Below are positions 7,756 to 16,038 of a DNA stretch of 64,000 nucleotides, piece after piece. Source of the DNA: Candidatus Petromonas tenebris (GTDB taxonomy: Bacteria > Bacillota > Clostridia > Peptostreptococcales > Caminicellaceae); assembly GCA_014236755.1 (NCBI GenBank), contig JACCKY010000020.1, forward strand, positions 1-64,000, given 5' to 3'. Under the pieces are notes generated by a model. The model had not been told where the DNA came from and did not search any database. It saw only the letters and a program-made list of their open reading frames with translations. The position numbers and the translations under genes were made by a program. Numbering within the stretch: position 1 is the stretch's first letter; every line of letters starts with the position of its first letter.

Positions 7756-8224
7756 CATAAATTAATTGAGCAATTAATAAAAAATAATCCTCCTAAAATA
7801 CTTCAAACAAGAATAAAAACACCAGACTATACAAATATAAAATTTGATAGAAAATGATTCAATTTTAGAATTAAGGTTATTAAGCATGAAAGATGCAGAA
7901 AATTTATATGGCCATTATGTTAATCATATTGTTTATAGTATTTTGAATGAAGAGTGGAAAATACTAAAGTGAAGTATAAATAATTATTAGATAAATAAAA
8001 TGGATACTGAGATGGGTTTCAGAAATTTTAATATCATAAAAATAGCTATTTGCCATCGATTTGCCACCGCGGAATTTTGTTGGGTGGCAATTTATTTTAT
8101 TACAACAACTGCGGCAGAAAACCTGACTCCTTATGGGTCAGGATGAATGCCGCACAAAGTTTCAAGAGAATTTACCTTGAAAAATACCTCGGGCTTTATG
8201 CCGGGGATTAGAATCGAAGATTCT
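7756..8224. other. Remnant sequence with nested hairpins
   Basis: Broken frames such as SMKDAENLYGHYVNHIVYSI (near 7886-7945) look like the tail of a lost gene. A hairpin with TTGCCACC/GGTGGCAA arms lies at 8061-8090 with a T-rich tail. A compound structure lies at 8110-8154, with outer arms TGCGGCA/TGCCGCA and inner arms CCTGAC/GTCAGG. No intact gene is seen. Confidence 0.45.
8180..8206 (-). terminator. Terminator of acpP-fabF
   Basis: On the minus strand a G+C-rich hairpin (CCCCGGC, loop, GCCCGAGG) is followed by TATTTTT, just beyond the fabF stop codon. Confidence 0.7.
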
Positions 8225-9463
8225 TTAATAATCCCATTTCTTAAAAATAATTGAAGCATTATGTCCCCCAAAACCGAATGAGTTTGATAAAATGTAATTT
8301 AGGTTTACATTTCGTCCTTTATTCACTACATAGTCAAGATCACATTCTTCGTCTTTAACTTGATATCCGATAGTACCATGAACATAATCTTCTTCCAATG
8401 CTTTTATACATGCTACAGCTTCTACTGCTCCTGCTGCCCCTAGTAAATGCCCAATCATAGATTTAGTAGAGCTAATAGGAATTTTATAAGCAGAGTCTTT
8501 AAAAACCGTTTTGATTGCTTCTGTTTCTATTTTATCATTATAAGGCGTTGAAGTTCCATGAGCATTAATATAAGATACATCTTCAGGATTAATACATGCA
8601 TTTTCCAGTGCCAGTTTCATTGCCCTAGCACCACCTTCACCTTTAGGTGCAGGGGATGTTAGATGGTGAGCATCACACGTAAAACCATAGCCAACTACTT
8701 CACCGTATATTTTAGTATTTCTTTTTAATGCATGTTCAAGCTCTTCTAATATTAAAATTCCAGCTCCTTCTCCCATAACAAATCCATCTCTTTCTTTATC
8801 AAAAGGTATAGAAGCTCTTTTGGGATCATTTTTTAGAGATAAAGCTTTAAGATTAGTAAAGCCAGCTAACATAAGAGGGGTTATACAGGCTTCACTACCT
8901 CCTGAGATAATTATATCAGCATCGCCATATTGAATGGCTCTAAAAGCTTCACCGATTGCATTTGTTCCTGCTGCACATGCAGTTATTACTGTATTTGATA
9001 TCCCGTTTGCATTTAAAGCTATTGCTATATTTCCCGTTACAATATTGGGTATACATTTAGGGACTAATAGAGGAGAAACCATATTCATTCCACCATTATG
9101 TAGTTTTATTGTTTCCTCCACAATAGTTATTATTCCACCTACTCCATTTCCAATAATTACACCTAATCTATTTCTGTCTATTTCTACTTTATCTAGTCCT
9201 GCATCATTATAAGCTTCTTTTGCTGCAACAATTCCTAAAAGGGAAAAACGATCTAATCTATTAACTTGTTTTCTATTAAAAAAATTTGTTGCATCGAAAT
9301 CTTTCAATTCTGCAGCTAATTTTACTTTAGAATTTTCTACATCGAAAGATTTTATATAATCAATGCCACATAAGCCTTTTTTGGCATTACTCCAAAAATC
9401 ATCTACATTGTTTCCAATAGGCGTAACAGCACCGAGTCCAGTAATTACTACTCTTTTTTTCAT
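8225..9463 (-). CDS. fabF: 3-oxoacyl-ACP synthase II (KAS II)
   Basis: This enzyme condenses acyl-ACP with malonyl-ACP in fatty-acid elongation. The thiolase fold is complete, with nucleophile Cys163 in TACAAGTN, His near 303 in NAHGTSTPYND and His near 339 in SMIGHLLGAAG. The length of 412 residues is typical. The ATG at 9463 is 4 bases after GGAGGTG. It follows acpP on the minus strand and both are divergent from the biotin operon. The shared BirA-type operator suggests that this KAS II and ACP serve pimelate-chain elongation, an inference beyond the general family function. Confidence 0.92.
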   Translation of the reverse strand: MKKRVVITGLGAVTPIGNNVDDFWSNAKKGLCGIDYIKSFDVENSKVKLAAELKDFDATNFFNRKQVNRLDRFSLLGIVAAKEAYNDAGLDKVEIDRNRLGVIIGNGVGGIITIVEETIKLHNGGMNMVSPLLVPKCIPNIVTGNIAIALNANGISNTVITACAAGTNAIGEAFRAIQYGDADIIISGGSEACITPLMLAGFTNLKALSLKNDPKRASIPFDKERDGFVMGEGAGILILEELEHALKRNTKIYGEVVGYGFTCDAHHLTSPAPKGEGGARAMKLALENACINPEDVSYINAHGTSTPYNDKIETEAIKTVFKDSAYKIPISSTKSMIGHLLGAAGAVEAVACIKALEEDYVHGTIGYQVKDEECDLDYVVNKGRNVNLNYILSNSFGFGGHNASIIFKKWDY

Positions 9464-9504
9464 ACGCACCTCCATCTAAATTGGCAGGTTAGTTAATTCA
9501 TTTA

Positions 9505-9735
9505 CTAATTAATTTTACTTTCAATATGTTTTACAATGTCTTTAACAGTTTCAAAATCTGAAACATCTTCATCTTTAATGTCAATTTTATATGCGTTTTC
9601 TAAAGCTAATATAATTTGAGCCATATCTAGAGAATCAGCATCTAACTCGTTAAAAAGATGACTTTCTAAAAATATTTCATCTTCAGGGATTCCCATAATA
9701 TCAATAATCGTATTTTTTACTTTGTCAAATATCAT
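9505..9735 (-). CDS. acpP: Acyl carrier protein
   Basis: A 76-residue acidic helical carrier protein. Ser35 in DADSLDMAQ is the expected 4'-phosphopantetheine attachment site. The ATG follows GGAGG at normal spacing. It is the first gene of a two-gene minus-strand operon with fabF. Genomes of this type usually have another ACP in the main fatty-acid cluster, so this copy, sharing a control region with bioF, may be specialised for pimeloyl-ACP synthesis. That specialisation is inferred from regulation only. Confidence 0.92.
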   Translation of the reverse strand: MIFDKVKNTIIDIMGIPEDEIFLESHLFNELDADSLDMAQIILALENAYKIDIKDEDVSDFETVKDIVKHIESKIN

Positions 9736-9782
9736 TATTAAAACCTCCGTTGAAATGATAATTAATATTCAATATCATTTAT

Positions 9783-9810
9783 ATTATATATTATTTGCTT
9801 GAATTGTCAA
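9783..9810 (-). promoter_or_regulatory. Promoter of acpP-fabF
   Basis: On the minus strand TTGACA (9810-9805), a 16-bp spacer and TATAAT (9788-9783) form a near-consensus vegetative promoter. Its -35 lies inside the left half of the BirA-type palindrome. Confidence 0.75.
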
Positions 9811-9836
9811 CTGTTTAAAAAAAGGTGGTTGACAAT
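9803..9836. promoter_or_regulatory. BirA-type biotin operator
   Basis: TTGTCAAC, 16 bp, GTTGACAA is an inverted repeat. Half-site sequence and spacing match the known BirA box (TTGTTAAC/GTTAACAA type). It covers the -35 elements of both divergent promoters, so biotin-loaded BirA should repress both operons. Confidence 0.8.
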
Positions 9837-9857
9837 TTTGTGTTATTGATATATTAT
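9829..9857 (+). promoter_or_regulatory. Promoter of the bio operon
   Basis: TTGACA (9829-9834), 17 bp, TATTAT (9852-9857), about 60 bp before bioF. The -35 overlaps the right half of the BirA-type palindrome. Confidence 0.8.
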
Positions 9858-9918
9858 ATTTTCATAGTAGAAATAGTTTTATTTAATCATAAACCTAGTA
9901 TAAATTAGGAGACTGACA

Positions 9919-11088
9919 ATGAAAAATATTTTGAAAAAGCTATCGTTAATTAAAGAAAATGGGTTATATAGAGATTTTAAATATTTAAGTTCAGAACAAT
10001 CCCCCAAGGTTGAGATTGAAGGTAGAGAAACTATTTTATTAGGGTCAAATAATTATCTAGGGCTTTGTAGCGATGTTCGATTAAAAGAAGCTGCTATTAA
10101 TGCAGTTAAGAAATATGGTGTGGGTTCAGGTGGATCGAGACTAACTACAGGTTCTTATGATTTACATAAAAAACTTGAAGAAAAAATAGCTGATTTTAAA
10201 GGAACTGAGACATGTTTAGTTTTTAATACGGGCTATATGGCGAATGTAGGTATTATTTCAGCTCTATGTGATAGAAAGTGGGTTATTTTTTGTGATAAAT
10301 ATAATCATGCCAGCATAATTGATGGATGTTTGCTAAGTGGTGCAAGACTTGTCAGATATAAGCATTGTGATATGGATGATTTGGAGAGAAAAATTCATAA
10401 GTATAAAGGTAGTAACAATTTAATCGTAACTGATGGCGTATTTAGTATGGATGGAGATGTGGCACCACTACCTGATATTGTAAAATTAGCAAAAGAGCAT
10501 GGAATAATTACAATGGTTGATGATGCTCACGGTGTTGGCGTTTTAGGCGAAAATGGTTCTGGTACTATGTCATATTTTAAGGTAAATGGAGATATAGACA
10601 TACAAATGGGGACATTAAGTAAAGCTATAGCTTCAGTTGGTGGATATGTGGCTGGGAGAAAAGATATAATTGATTATTTTAAAAACTTTTCAAGAAGTTT
10701 TATTTTTTCAACAGCATTACCTCCTTCATCGATTGCAGTTTCACTTAAATCAATTGAGATAATTGAAAATGACAAAGATAGAAGGAAATATTTGATAGAA
10801 TTGTCCAACTGGTTTAAAAAAGAACTTCAAAAGGCAGGATTTAATATTACTAATACTATTACACCTATAATACCGATTATAATAGGAAATGCTAAAAAAA
10901 CTGTTGAATTAAGTGAAAGTCTACTGGAAGAAGGAATTTATGTTCCAGCTATAAGACCTCCCACGGTACCAAAAGGAACGAGCCGGTTAAGAATTTCACT
11001 TATGGCAACTCATACTTATGATGATTTAGAGTATGTATTAAAAATATTAACCTTTCATGGAAAAAGACTAAGAATAATTGAAGGATGA
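9919..11088 (+). CDS. bioF: 8-amino-7-oxononanoate synthase
   Basis: This PLP enzyme joins pimeloyl-ACP (or -CoA) with alanine in the first ring-building step of biotin synthesis. The alpha-oxoamine synthase features are present: LGSNNYLGL near 41, GSGGSRLTTGS near 69, the VDDAHGVGVLG PLP motif near 200, and GTLSKA with Lys235 as the likely PLP lysine. The 389-residue length is normal. An AGGAG site precedes the ATG. It heads the five-gene biotin operon behind the BirA-type operator. The gene order, with bioC and bioH here, implies pimeloyl-ACP as the natural substrate. Confidence 0.93.
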   Translation: MKNILKKLSLIKENGLYRDFKYLSSEQSPKVEIEGRETILLGSNNYLGLCSDVRLKEAAINAVKKYGVGSGGSRLTTGSYDLHKKLEEKIADFKGTETCLVFNTGYMANVGIISALCDRKWVIFCDKYNHASIIDGCLLSGARLVRYKHCDMDDLERKIHKYKGSNNLIVTDGVFSMDGDVAPLPDIVKLAKEHGIITMVDDAHGVGVLGENGSGTMSYFKVNGDIDIQMGTLSKAIASVGGYVAGRKDIIDYFKNFSRSFIFSTALPPSSIAVSLKSIEIIENDKDRRKYLIELSNWFKKELQKAGFNITNTITPIIPIIIGNAKKTVELSESLLEEGIYVPAIRPPTVPKGTSRLRISLMATHTYDDLEYVLKILTFHGKRLRIIEG

Positions 11089-11092
11089 TTTC

Positions 11093-11839
11093 ATGAAAAA
11101 ATATTTAATAGTATTATCAGGTTGGGCGATTGATAAGTTTGTTTGGAGACCTATTTGTGATTTATTATCCAAAGATTTTGAAATAATTATTATCGATTGG
11201 GATAATGTAGCTTCAGTAGATGATTTTAAACAGAAAGTTATCACTTTATTAAATGAAAAAGGCATTAAGAAATTTTCAATTATAGGTTGGTCTTTAGGAT
11301 CTCTAGTAGCTATAGATATCGCAACGAGTTATTCTTCACAAATTGATAATATAATTCTTTTCAGTGCTACAAGTAGATTTACGCAAGATGAAATAGGGAA
11401 TTATCATATGGGATGGAATAAAAAAATCGTTGAGCGAATGATTTACATACTAAAGATTCATCCGGAAGAAACTTTAAAAAACTTTTATAAAAATCTTTTT
11501 ACCGATTTAGAAGTAAATCATGGATATTATGAGATATTTCTTAAGGAAGTAAGTAATTTAAATAAAAAATATAATGTAGGATCATTATCTTTGGGGTTAG
11601 AATATTTAATTCTTAAAGATTTTAGAGAAAATATTAAGAATTTAAATATTTCAGTATTACTAATACATGGAGACAGTGATTTAATTTGTCCGCTTAAAGC
11701 GGGAAGGTATCTGAAAAAATTTTTTGAAAAATCTAAATTAATAATACTTAATCAAACCGGTCATATGCCGTTTTTTACAAAAGCAAATCAATGTTACGAA
11801 ATTATAAAGAACCATATATTAAGTAAAGAGGGAAGATGA
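11093..11839 (+). CDS. bioH: BioH-like pimeloyl-ACP methyl ester esterase
   Basis: An alpha/beta hydrolase that should release pimeloyl-ACP from its methyl ester, ending the BioC/BioH route. A complete triad is visible: Ser in GWSLGS near residue 68, Asp in HGDSDLICP, and His in TGHMPFF. The opening LSGWAIDKFVWRPI resembles the oxyanion region of BioH. The ATG at 11093 follows GAAGGATG, and an upstream TTG is less likely. It starts 5 bp after bioF and overlaps bioC. Position between bioF and bioC supports BioH. A BioG- or BioV-type isofunctional esterase cannot be excluded by eye. Confidence 0.8.
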   Translation: MKKYLIVLSGWAIDKFVWRPICDLLSKDFEIIIIDWDNVASVDDFKQKVITLLNEKGIKKFSIIGWSLGSLVAIDIATSYSSQIDNIILFSATSRFTQDEIGNYHMGWNKKIVERMIYILKIHPEETLKNFYKNLFTDLEVNHGYYEIFLKEVSNLNKKYNVGSLSLGLEYLILKDFRENIKNLNISVLLIHGDSDLICPLKAGRYLKKFFEKSKLIILNQTGHMPFFTKANQCYEIIKNHILSKEGR

Positions 11840-12660
11840 GAATGATTAATAAAGAAAAATTAAAGAGACGATTCAGCAGAAATGCAAAACATTACGATAA
11901 ATATGCAAGGGTTCAAAAAAAAATGGGCGATGTTCTTATTGAAAATATTAAAAATAATAAAATGTGCTTTAAAAATATCTTAGAAATTGGCTGCGGTACA
12001 GGATATGTAACCCGTACACTAGCTCGTCAATTTTCACATGCTAAAATTACTGCTGTCGATATTGCTCCAGGAATGATTGAGCATGTAAAGTCAACGGTTA
12101 AGGATGATTCTATAAGTTTTATTTGTGGAGATATTGAGGAAATAAAGCTTGATAATACTTATGATCTTATTATCTCTAACGCTACTTTTCAGTGGTTTAA
12201 TTATTTGGATATAACTCTTGAAAAATTGATTACAGCATTAAATCCAAAGGGGATGCTTTGCTTTTCTACATTCGGGCAGCATACATTTTGTGAACTGCAC
12301 CAATCTTTCGAGAAAGCCAGACAAATAATGAATATAGCTGAACCGATTACTCCCGGGCAGGCGTTTTATAGCTTGGATGAGTTACTTAAATTATGCCAAA
12401 ATGTTGTTTCAAGCAAGAGTATGACAAGTAAGATATTATTGCAGGGCAAAGAAATGTTTGAATATGAATATTTTGATTGCTGCAAGGATTTTTTGTACTC
12501 TGTAAAAAAAATTGGTGCTAATAATAGTAATGAGGAAGGTAATACCATTTCTCCAGCTTTTATTGAAAAAGTTATAGAAATATATGATGAAAGTTTTAGA
12601 GAAAATAGTCAAGTAAAGGCAACGTATCATTGTCTATTTATTCAAATGTTACTTAAATAA
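11836..12660 (+). CDS. bioC: Malonyl-ACP O-methyltransferase
   Basis: This SAM-dependent methyltransferase caps malonyl-ACP so that the fatty-acid machinery can elongate it to pimeloyl-ACP methyl ester. BioC-like features include FSRNAKHYDKYARVQ near residue 13, the SAM motif LEIGCGTGYVTR near 48, an acidic VDIAPGM motif, and the TFQWF stretch typical of BioC. The length of 274 residues is usual. The ATG overlaps the bioH stop, and a second ATG two codons later is also possible. The 12-bp gap to bioD indicates one transcript. Confidence 0.9.
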   Translation: MRMINKEKLKRRFSRNAKHYDKYARVQKKMGDVLIENIKNNKMCFKNILEIGCGTGYVTRTLARQFSHAKITAVDIAPGMIEHVKSTVKDDSISFICGDIEEIKLDNTYDLIISNATFQWFNYLDITLEKLITALNPKGMLCFSTFGQHTFCELHQSFEKARQIMNIAEPITPGQAFYSLDELLKLCQNVVSSKSMTSKILLQGKEMFEYEYFDCCKDFLYSVKKIGANNSNEEGNTISPAFIEKVIEIYDESFRENSQVKATYHCLFIQMLLK

Positions 12661-12672
12661 AGGAGTGATAAT

Positions 12673-13383
12673 TTGGCTAAAGGTTTATTTGTAATTGGAA
12701 CTGATACCGATGTAGGAAAAACTTTTGTAACAGCAGGAATCACATATATCTTAAGAAAACATAATTTTAACGCCTGTAGTTTTAAACCAGTGCAGAGTGG
12801 AGGAATAGTAAAAGACAATAAAGTACTTTCTGGTGATATTGAATTTGTGAAAGATATAACGGAAATTAATGAAACTAATACAATGATGAATTCATATTGT
12901 TTAAAAGAAGCCGTTTCTCCACATATAGCAGCTGAAATAGAGAATGTTACTATTGATAAAAACAAGATATTAGAAGATTATAAGAAACTACAGGAAAAAT
13001 ATGATTATGTAATAGTAGAAGGAGCAGGGGGAATTATAGTTCCTCTAATTAGGGGTAAGTATTATATTTATGATCTTGTAAAAGATTTAGATATTCCTGT
13101 GATTATAGTAGCTCGTGCAGGGGTAGGTACTATTAACCATACTGCTTTAACAGTAGATTTTATAAAAAGATTAGGCATAGAAATAAAAGGTTTAATAATA
13201 AATGGATATAGCAATTCTTTCTATGAAGATGATAATATCAAAGTTCTTAAGAATATAACGAATGTAGATGTTATTTCTATTATAAATAAATTAAATATAG
13301 GAGAGAATGAAGATTTTATATCAAAAGCAAGAGTTGAGTATGATAATAGTTTAGAAATTAAAAAAGTTTTAAATTTATTTTAG
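12673..13383 (+). CDS. bioD: Dethiobiotin synthetase
   Basis: This ATP-dependent enzyme forms the ureido ring of dethiobiotin from diaminopelargonate and CO2. The P-loop reads GTDTDVGKTFV near residue 8. The KPVQSG motif follows near 38, and EGAGGIIVPL near 116 matches the family. The length is 236 residues. The start is a TTG with AAGGAGTG 6 bases upstream, and no in-frame ATG fits better. It lies between bioC and bioA in the biotin operon. Confidence 0.93.
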   Translation: MAKGLFVIGTDTDVGKTFVTAGITYILRKHNFNACSFKPVQSGGIVKDNKVLSGDIEFVKDITEINETNTMMNSYCLKEAVSPHIAAEIENVTIDKNKILEDYKKLQEKYDYVIVEGAGGIIVPLIRGKYYIYDLVKDLDIPVIIVARAGVGTINHTALTVDFIKRLGIEIKGLIINGYSNSFYEDDNIKVLKNITNVDVISIINKLNIGENEDFISKARVEYDNSLEIKKVLNLF

Positions 13384-13425
13384 TATAAAAGTTTAAATAG
13401 TAATTGTTGTTAGGAGAGATGAATA

Positions 13426-14784
13426 GTGAGCGATATGAAATATTTACAAGAAAAGGATTTAAAATATATTTGGCATCCTTGTTCACAAATGAAGGACTAC
13501 GAAACATTTCCTCCAATAGTTATAAAAAGAGGAGAAGGAGTTTTTCTTGAGGATATAGATGGTAAAAAATATCTAGATGCAGTATCATCTTGGTGGGTAA
13601 ATTTATTTGGTCATTCTAATAAGAGAATAAATGATGCCCTATATAGGCAGGCTAACAAGCTAGAACATGTAATTTTTGCTAATTTTTCACATGAAGTTGG
13701 GATAGAACTTGCTGAGAGGATTGTAAAGGTGACACCAAAAGGGCTAAATAAAGTATTTTTTGGAGATAACGGCTCCTCAGCTGTAGAGATTGCTTTAAAG
13801 TTAAGTTTTCAGTATCATCAACAAATAGGTAAGCCAAAGAAAACAAAATTTGTAGCCCTTACTGATGCATATCATGGAGAGACTATAGGGGCACTTTCAA
13901 TGGGTGGGGTGGATTTATATAGTAAAATATATAAACCATTGCTTTTAGATGTGATAAGAGCAGAAGGACCGGATTGCTTTAGATGTAAATATAATCAGGA
14001 TAGAAATACTTGTAAAGCTAAATGTTTTGAAGCTATGGAGAAGATAGTTAAGGAAAGACACCAAGAAATAACTGCAATAATAATAGAACCAATGGTTCAA
14101 GGGGCGGCAGGGATGAAAATCTATTCTCCAGAATACTTAAAGAAGCTTAGAGTATTGTGTGATCAATATGACATAAATTTTATAGCGGATGAAATAGCAG
14201 TTGGTTTTGGAAGAACTGGGAAGATGTTTGCTTGTAACCATGCAGATGTAGCTCCAGATATAATGTGTGTATCTAAGGGCCTTACTGCAGGATATATGCC
14301 TCTTTCTCTTACTTTAATGACGGATAAAATTTATTCTGCATTTTATGATGATTATAATACAATGAAAGCTTTTCTACACAGTCATAGTTACTCTGGTAAT
14401 GCTCTAGGATGTGCTGTGGCTGTTGAAACTCTAAAAATTTTTGAGGAAGAAAATATTATTGAAAAAAATATTCACAAGTCTAATCTTATGAGAAAAAAGG
14501 TTGAAAATATATTAACAGATATTCCTCATGTAGGTGAATATAGACAAATTGGCATGATTGGCGCCATAGAATTGGTTAAAGATAAAGAAACTAAAGAAGC
14601 ATTTGACTGGCAAGAAAGAGTGGGATATCAAATTTATAAGATAGCTCTAGAAAAGGGTGTCTTGTTAAGACCACTTGGCAATATTATTTATTTTATGCCT
14701 CCATATGTCATTAATGAAGATGAGATGGATTTTATGATTGACACTGCTAGAGAGTCTATTTTAGAATATTTTAATCGGAAATAA
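13426..14784 (+). CDS. bioA: 7,8-diaminopelargonate transaminase
   Basis: A class-III PLP aminotransferase that converts 8-amino-7-oxononanoate to 7,8-diaminononanoate. [12 protein letters not shown] at the N-terminus, [25 protein letters not shown] and [12 protein letters not shown] (PLP Lys) are characteristic. A cysteine group, [17 protein letters not shown] near residue 184, is present as in some Firmicute BioA proteins. The amino donor, SAM or lysine, cannot be told from the sequence by eye. The GTG start follows AGGAGAG. It is the last biotin gene. bioB is not in the window. Confidence 0.92.
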   Translation: MSDMKYLQEKDLKYIWHPCSQMKDYETFPPIVIKRGEGVFLEDIDGKKYLDAVSSWWVNLFGHSNKRINDALYRQANKLEHVIFANFSHEVGIELAERIVKVTPKGLNKVFFGDNGSSAVEIALKLSFQYHQQIGKPKKTKFVALTDAYHGETIGALSMGGVDLYSKIYKPLLLDVIRAEGPDCFRCKYNQDRNTCKAKCFEAMEKIVKERHQEITAIIIEPMVQGAAGMKIYSPEYLKKLRVLCDQYDINFIADEIAVGFGRTGKMFACNHADVAPDIMCVSKGLTAGYMPLSLTLMTDKIYSAFYDDYNTMKAFLHSHSYSGNALGCAVAVETLKIFEEENIIEKNIHKSNLMRKKVENILTDIPHVGEYRQIGMIGAIELVKDKETKEAFDWQERVGYQIYKIALEKGVLLRPLGNIIYFMPPYVINEDEMDFMIDTARESILEYFNRK

Positions 14785-14848
14785 ATACCAATATTTATGG
14801 ATTGCACAATTTAATAAATGGAGGGAGCAAAAACGGAAATAAGTAAGT

Positions 14849-14989
14849 ATGTCGGACTGTATATGGAAAGTTAAAGTATATAAAGTAAAAGATGAATTGT
14901 TTGTGAATAGGTTTCTTGGTAAATTACACCGAGGCGAACTTGCAGCGGCACCAAGATATCTTAGTAAAAACACCTACATTGTTAAATGA
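14849..14989 (+). CDS. Possible small protein, 46 aa
   Basis: A 46-codon frame (start MSDCIWKVKVYKVKDELF, end RYLSKNTYIVK) lies between bioA and a terminator. Its composition looks protein-like and basic. The stop codon falls in the loop of the terminator hairpin. A GGAGGGAG site lies about 25 bp upstream, too far to be a good ribosome site for this ATG. I recognise no family, and it may be chance. Confidence 0.3.
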   Translation: MSDCIWKVKVYKVKDELFVNRFLGKLHRGELAAAPRYLSKNTYIVK

Positions 14990-15009
14990 CTGTAGGTGTT
15001 TATTTTTTT
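14966..15009 (+). terminator. Terminator of the bio operon
   Basis: An 11-bp stem (AAACACCTACA/TGTAGGTGTTT), 12-base loop and a T-rich tail. Confidence 0.85.
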
Positions 15010-15341
15010 GAAAGATACTGTTCAATGCTAGACACCATTGTCTGCGATATATTTTTGCAGCTAATCTTAAATAGAGGTCTTAGCATGTGCCTTTACTTAA
15101 TATTCTGGTCATTATCAGTCCTCTTTATACACTAAGTTTCAAATATGTTGTAAAGATAATTTGTAACAAATTTAATGATTTTGTAAAAAAATAAGTATTT
15201 GAAAGATATCGTGAATTAACTTTATATAAACAAAATTATTGTTAATATATCACTTTAGACGCATAAATAAGATTATGTAAACTTATAATGAGGAATTATA
15301 AGATATTTTCTGTTTAACATATCTAATTAAGAGGAGAAAGG
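15010..15341. other. Intergenic, nothing identified
   Basis: Very AT-rich sequence with no supported gene. It probably contains the promoter for the short signal-peptide ORF at 15342, but no clear -35/-10 pair stands out. Confidence 0.4.
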
Positions 15342-15437
15342 ATGTTAGCAATGCACATAAGAAAATCTGTTATTGCACTCGCATTGGGATTGACAGTTTC
15401 GATAGGCGTAATTACATATCCAATGTATGTGGTATGA
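15342..15437 (+). CDS. Short signal-peptide-like ORF, 31 aa, probably truncated
   Basis: The frame has a strong GAGGAGAAAGG site. It encodes a short N-terminus (MLAMHIRKS) followed by a hydrophobic helix (VIALALGLTVSIGVI) and then stops. This looks like a secretory signal or single membrane anchor whose mature part was lost, rather than a functional 31-residue protein. A small membrane peptide is the alternative. The yunB remnant begins about 100 bp downstream in a different context. Confidence 0.4.
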   Translation: MLAMHIRKSVIALALGLTVSIGVITYPMYVV

Positions 15438-15531
15438 GGAAGCATAGAACATACACCTAATATTTCTGATAATTCCAAATCACCCAATTCAATACAAAAA
15501 ATTTAGCAGTTTAGTAATATAAGGTAATACA

Positions 15532-15933
15532 ATGATGATGAATAGTTTGGCATCTCAGGTAGCTTTGACAGTCCAAGATACTATTAAAAATATGAGGACG
15601 TCAGAAATAAAGGTTCCTCTAGGAAATATATTTGGAAGTCAGATTTTAGGACAGTATGGTCCTAAAATTAAAATTAATGTTACACCTATAGGAAGAGTAA
15701 ACGTCGATTTTTTTACGGAATTTGAGGACTCAGGTATTAATCAAACTAGGCATAAGATATATCTGAAAGTAATAGCTGAAGTTAAAACAATAGTACCCTT
15801 TTCTTCAAAAAATATGGTTGTAGAATCAACAATACCAATAGCAGAAACTATTATAGTCGGCAGGGTCCCAGAAAATTACGTAAATGTTCCCAAAGAAGAT
15901 TTAACAAACGTTATTCCTGAAATAAATAAATAA
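15532..15933 (+). pseudogene. yunB: Sporulation protein YunB, C-terminal part only
   Basis: The 133 residues match the conserved C-terminal half of YunB. KVPLGNIFGSQILGQYGPKI, then a PIGRVNV strand, then IVPFSSKNMVVESTIPIAE and VPENYV are family-like. YunB proteins normally have about 240 residues with an N-terminal membrane segment and a long linker, both absent here. The same frame is closed by a stop four codons before the ATG. A weak AAGG site exists, so the fragment may still be translated. I call it a 5'-truncated remnant with moderate confidence. Confidence 0.65.
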
Positions 15934-16038
15934 ATAATATAAAAAAAATTGAAATATTTATATAGACTTTAGATGTAATAAAATTAAAAGTAGATTATAA
16001 TATATATAAAATACTAATCATGCAGGGCTGGTGAAGAT

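Noticed and set aside
8110-8154. Nested hairpin as a riboswitch
   Set aside because: It lies downstream of both flanking genes, with no gene after it in a suitable position and no known riboswitch core.
14761-14973. Minus-strand open frame after bioA
   Set aside because: It overlaps bioA and its downstream sequence, has no ribosome site and an atypical composition.
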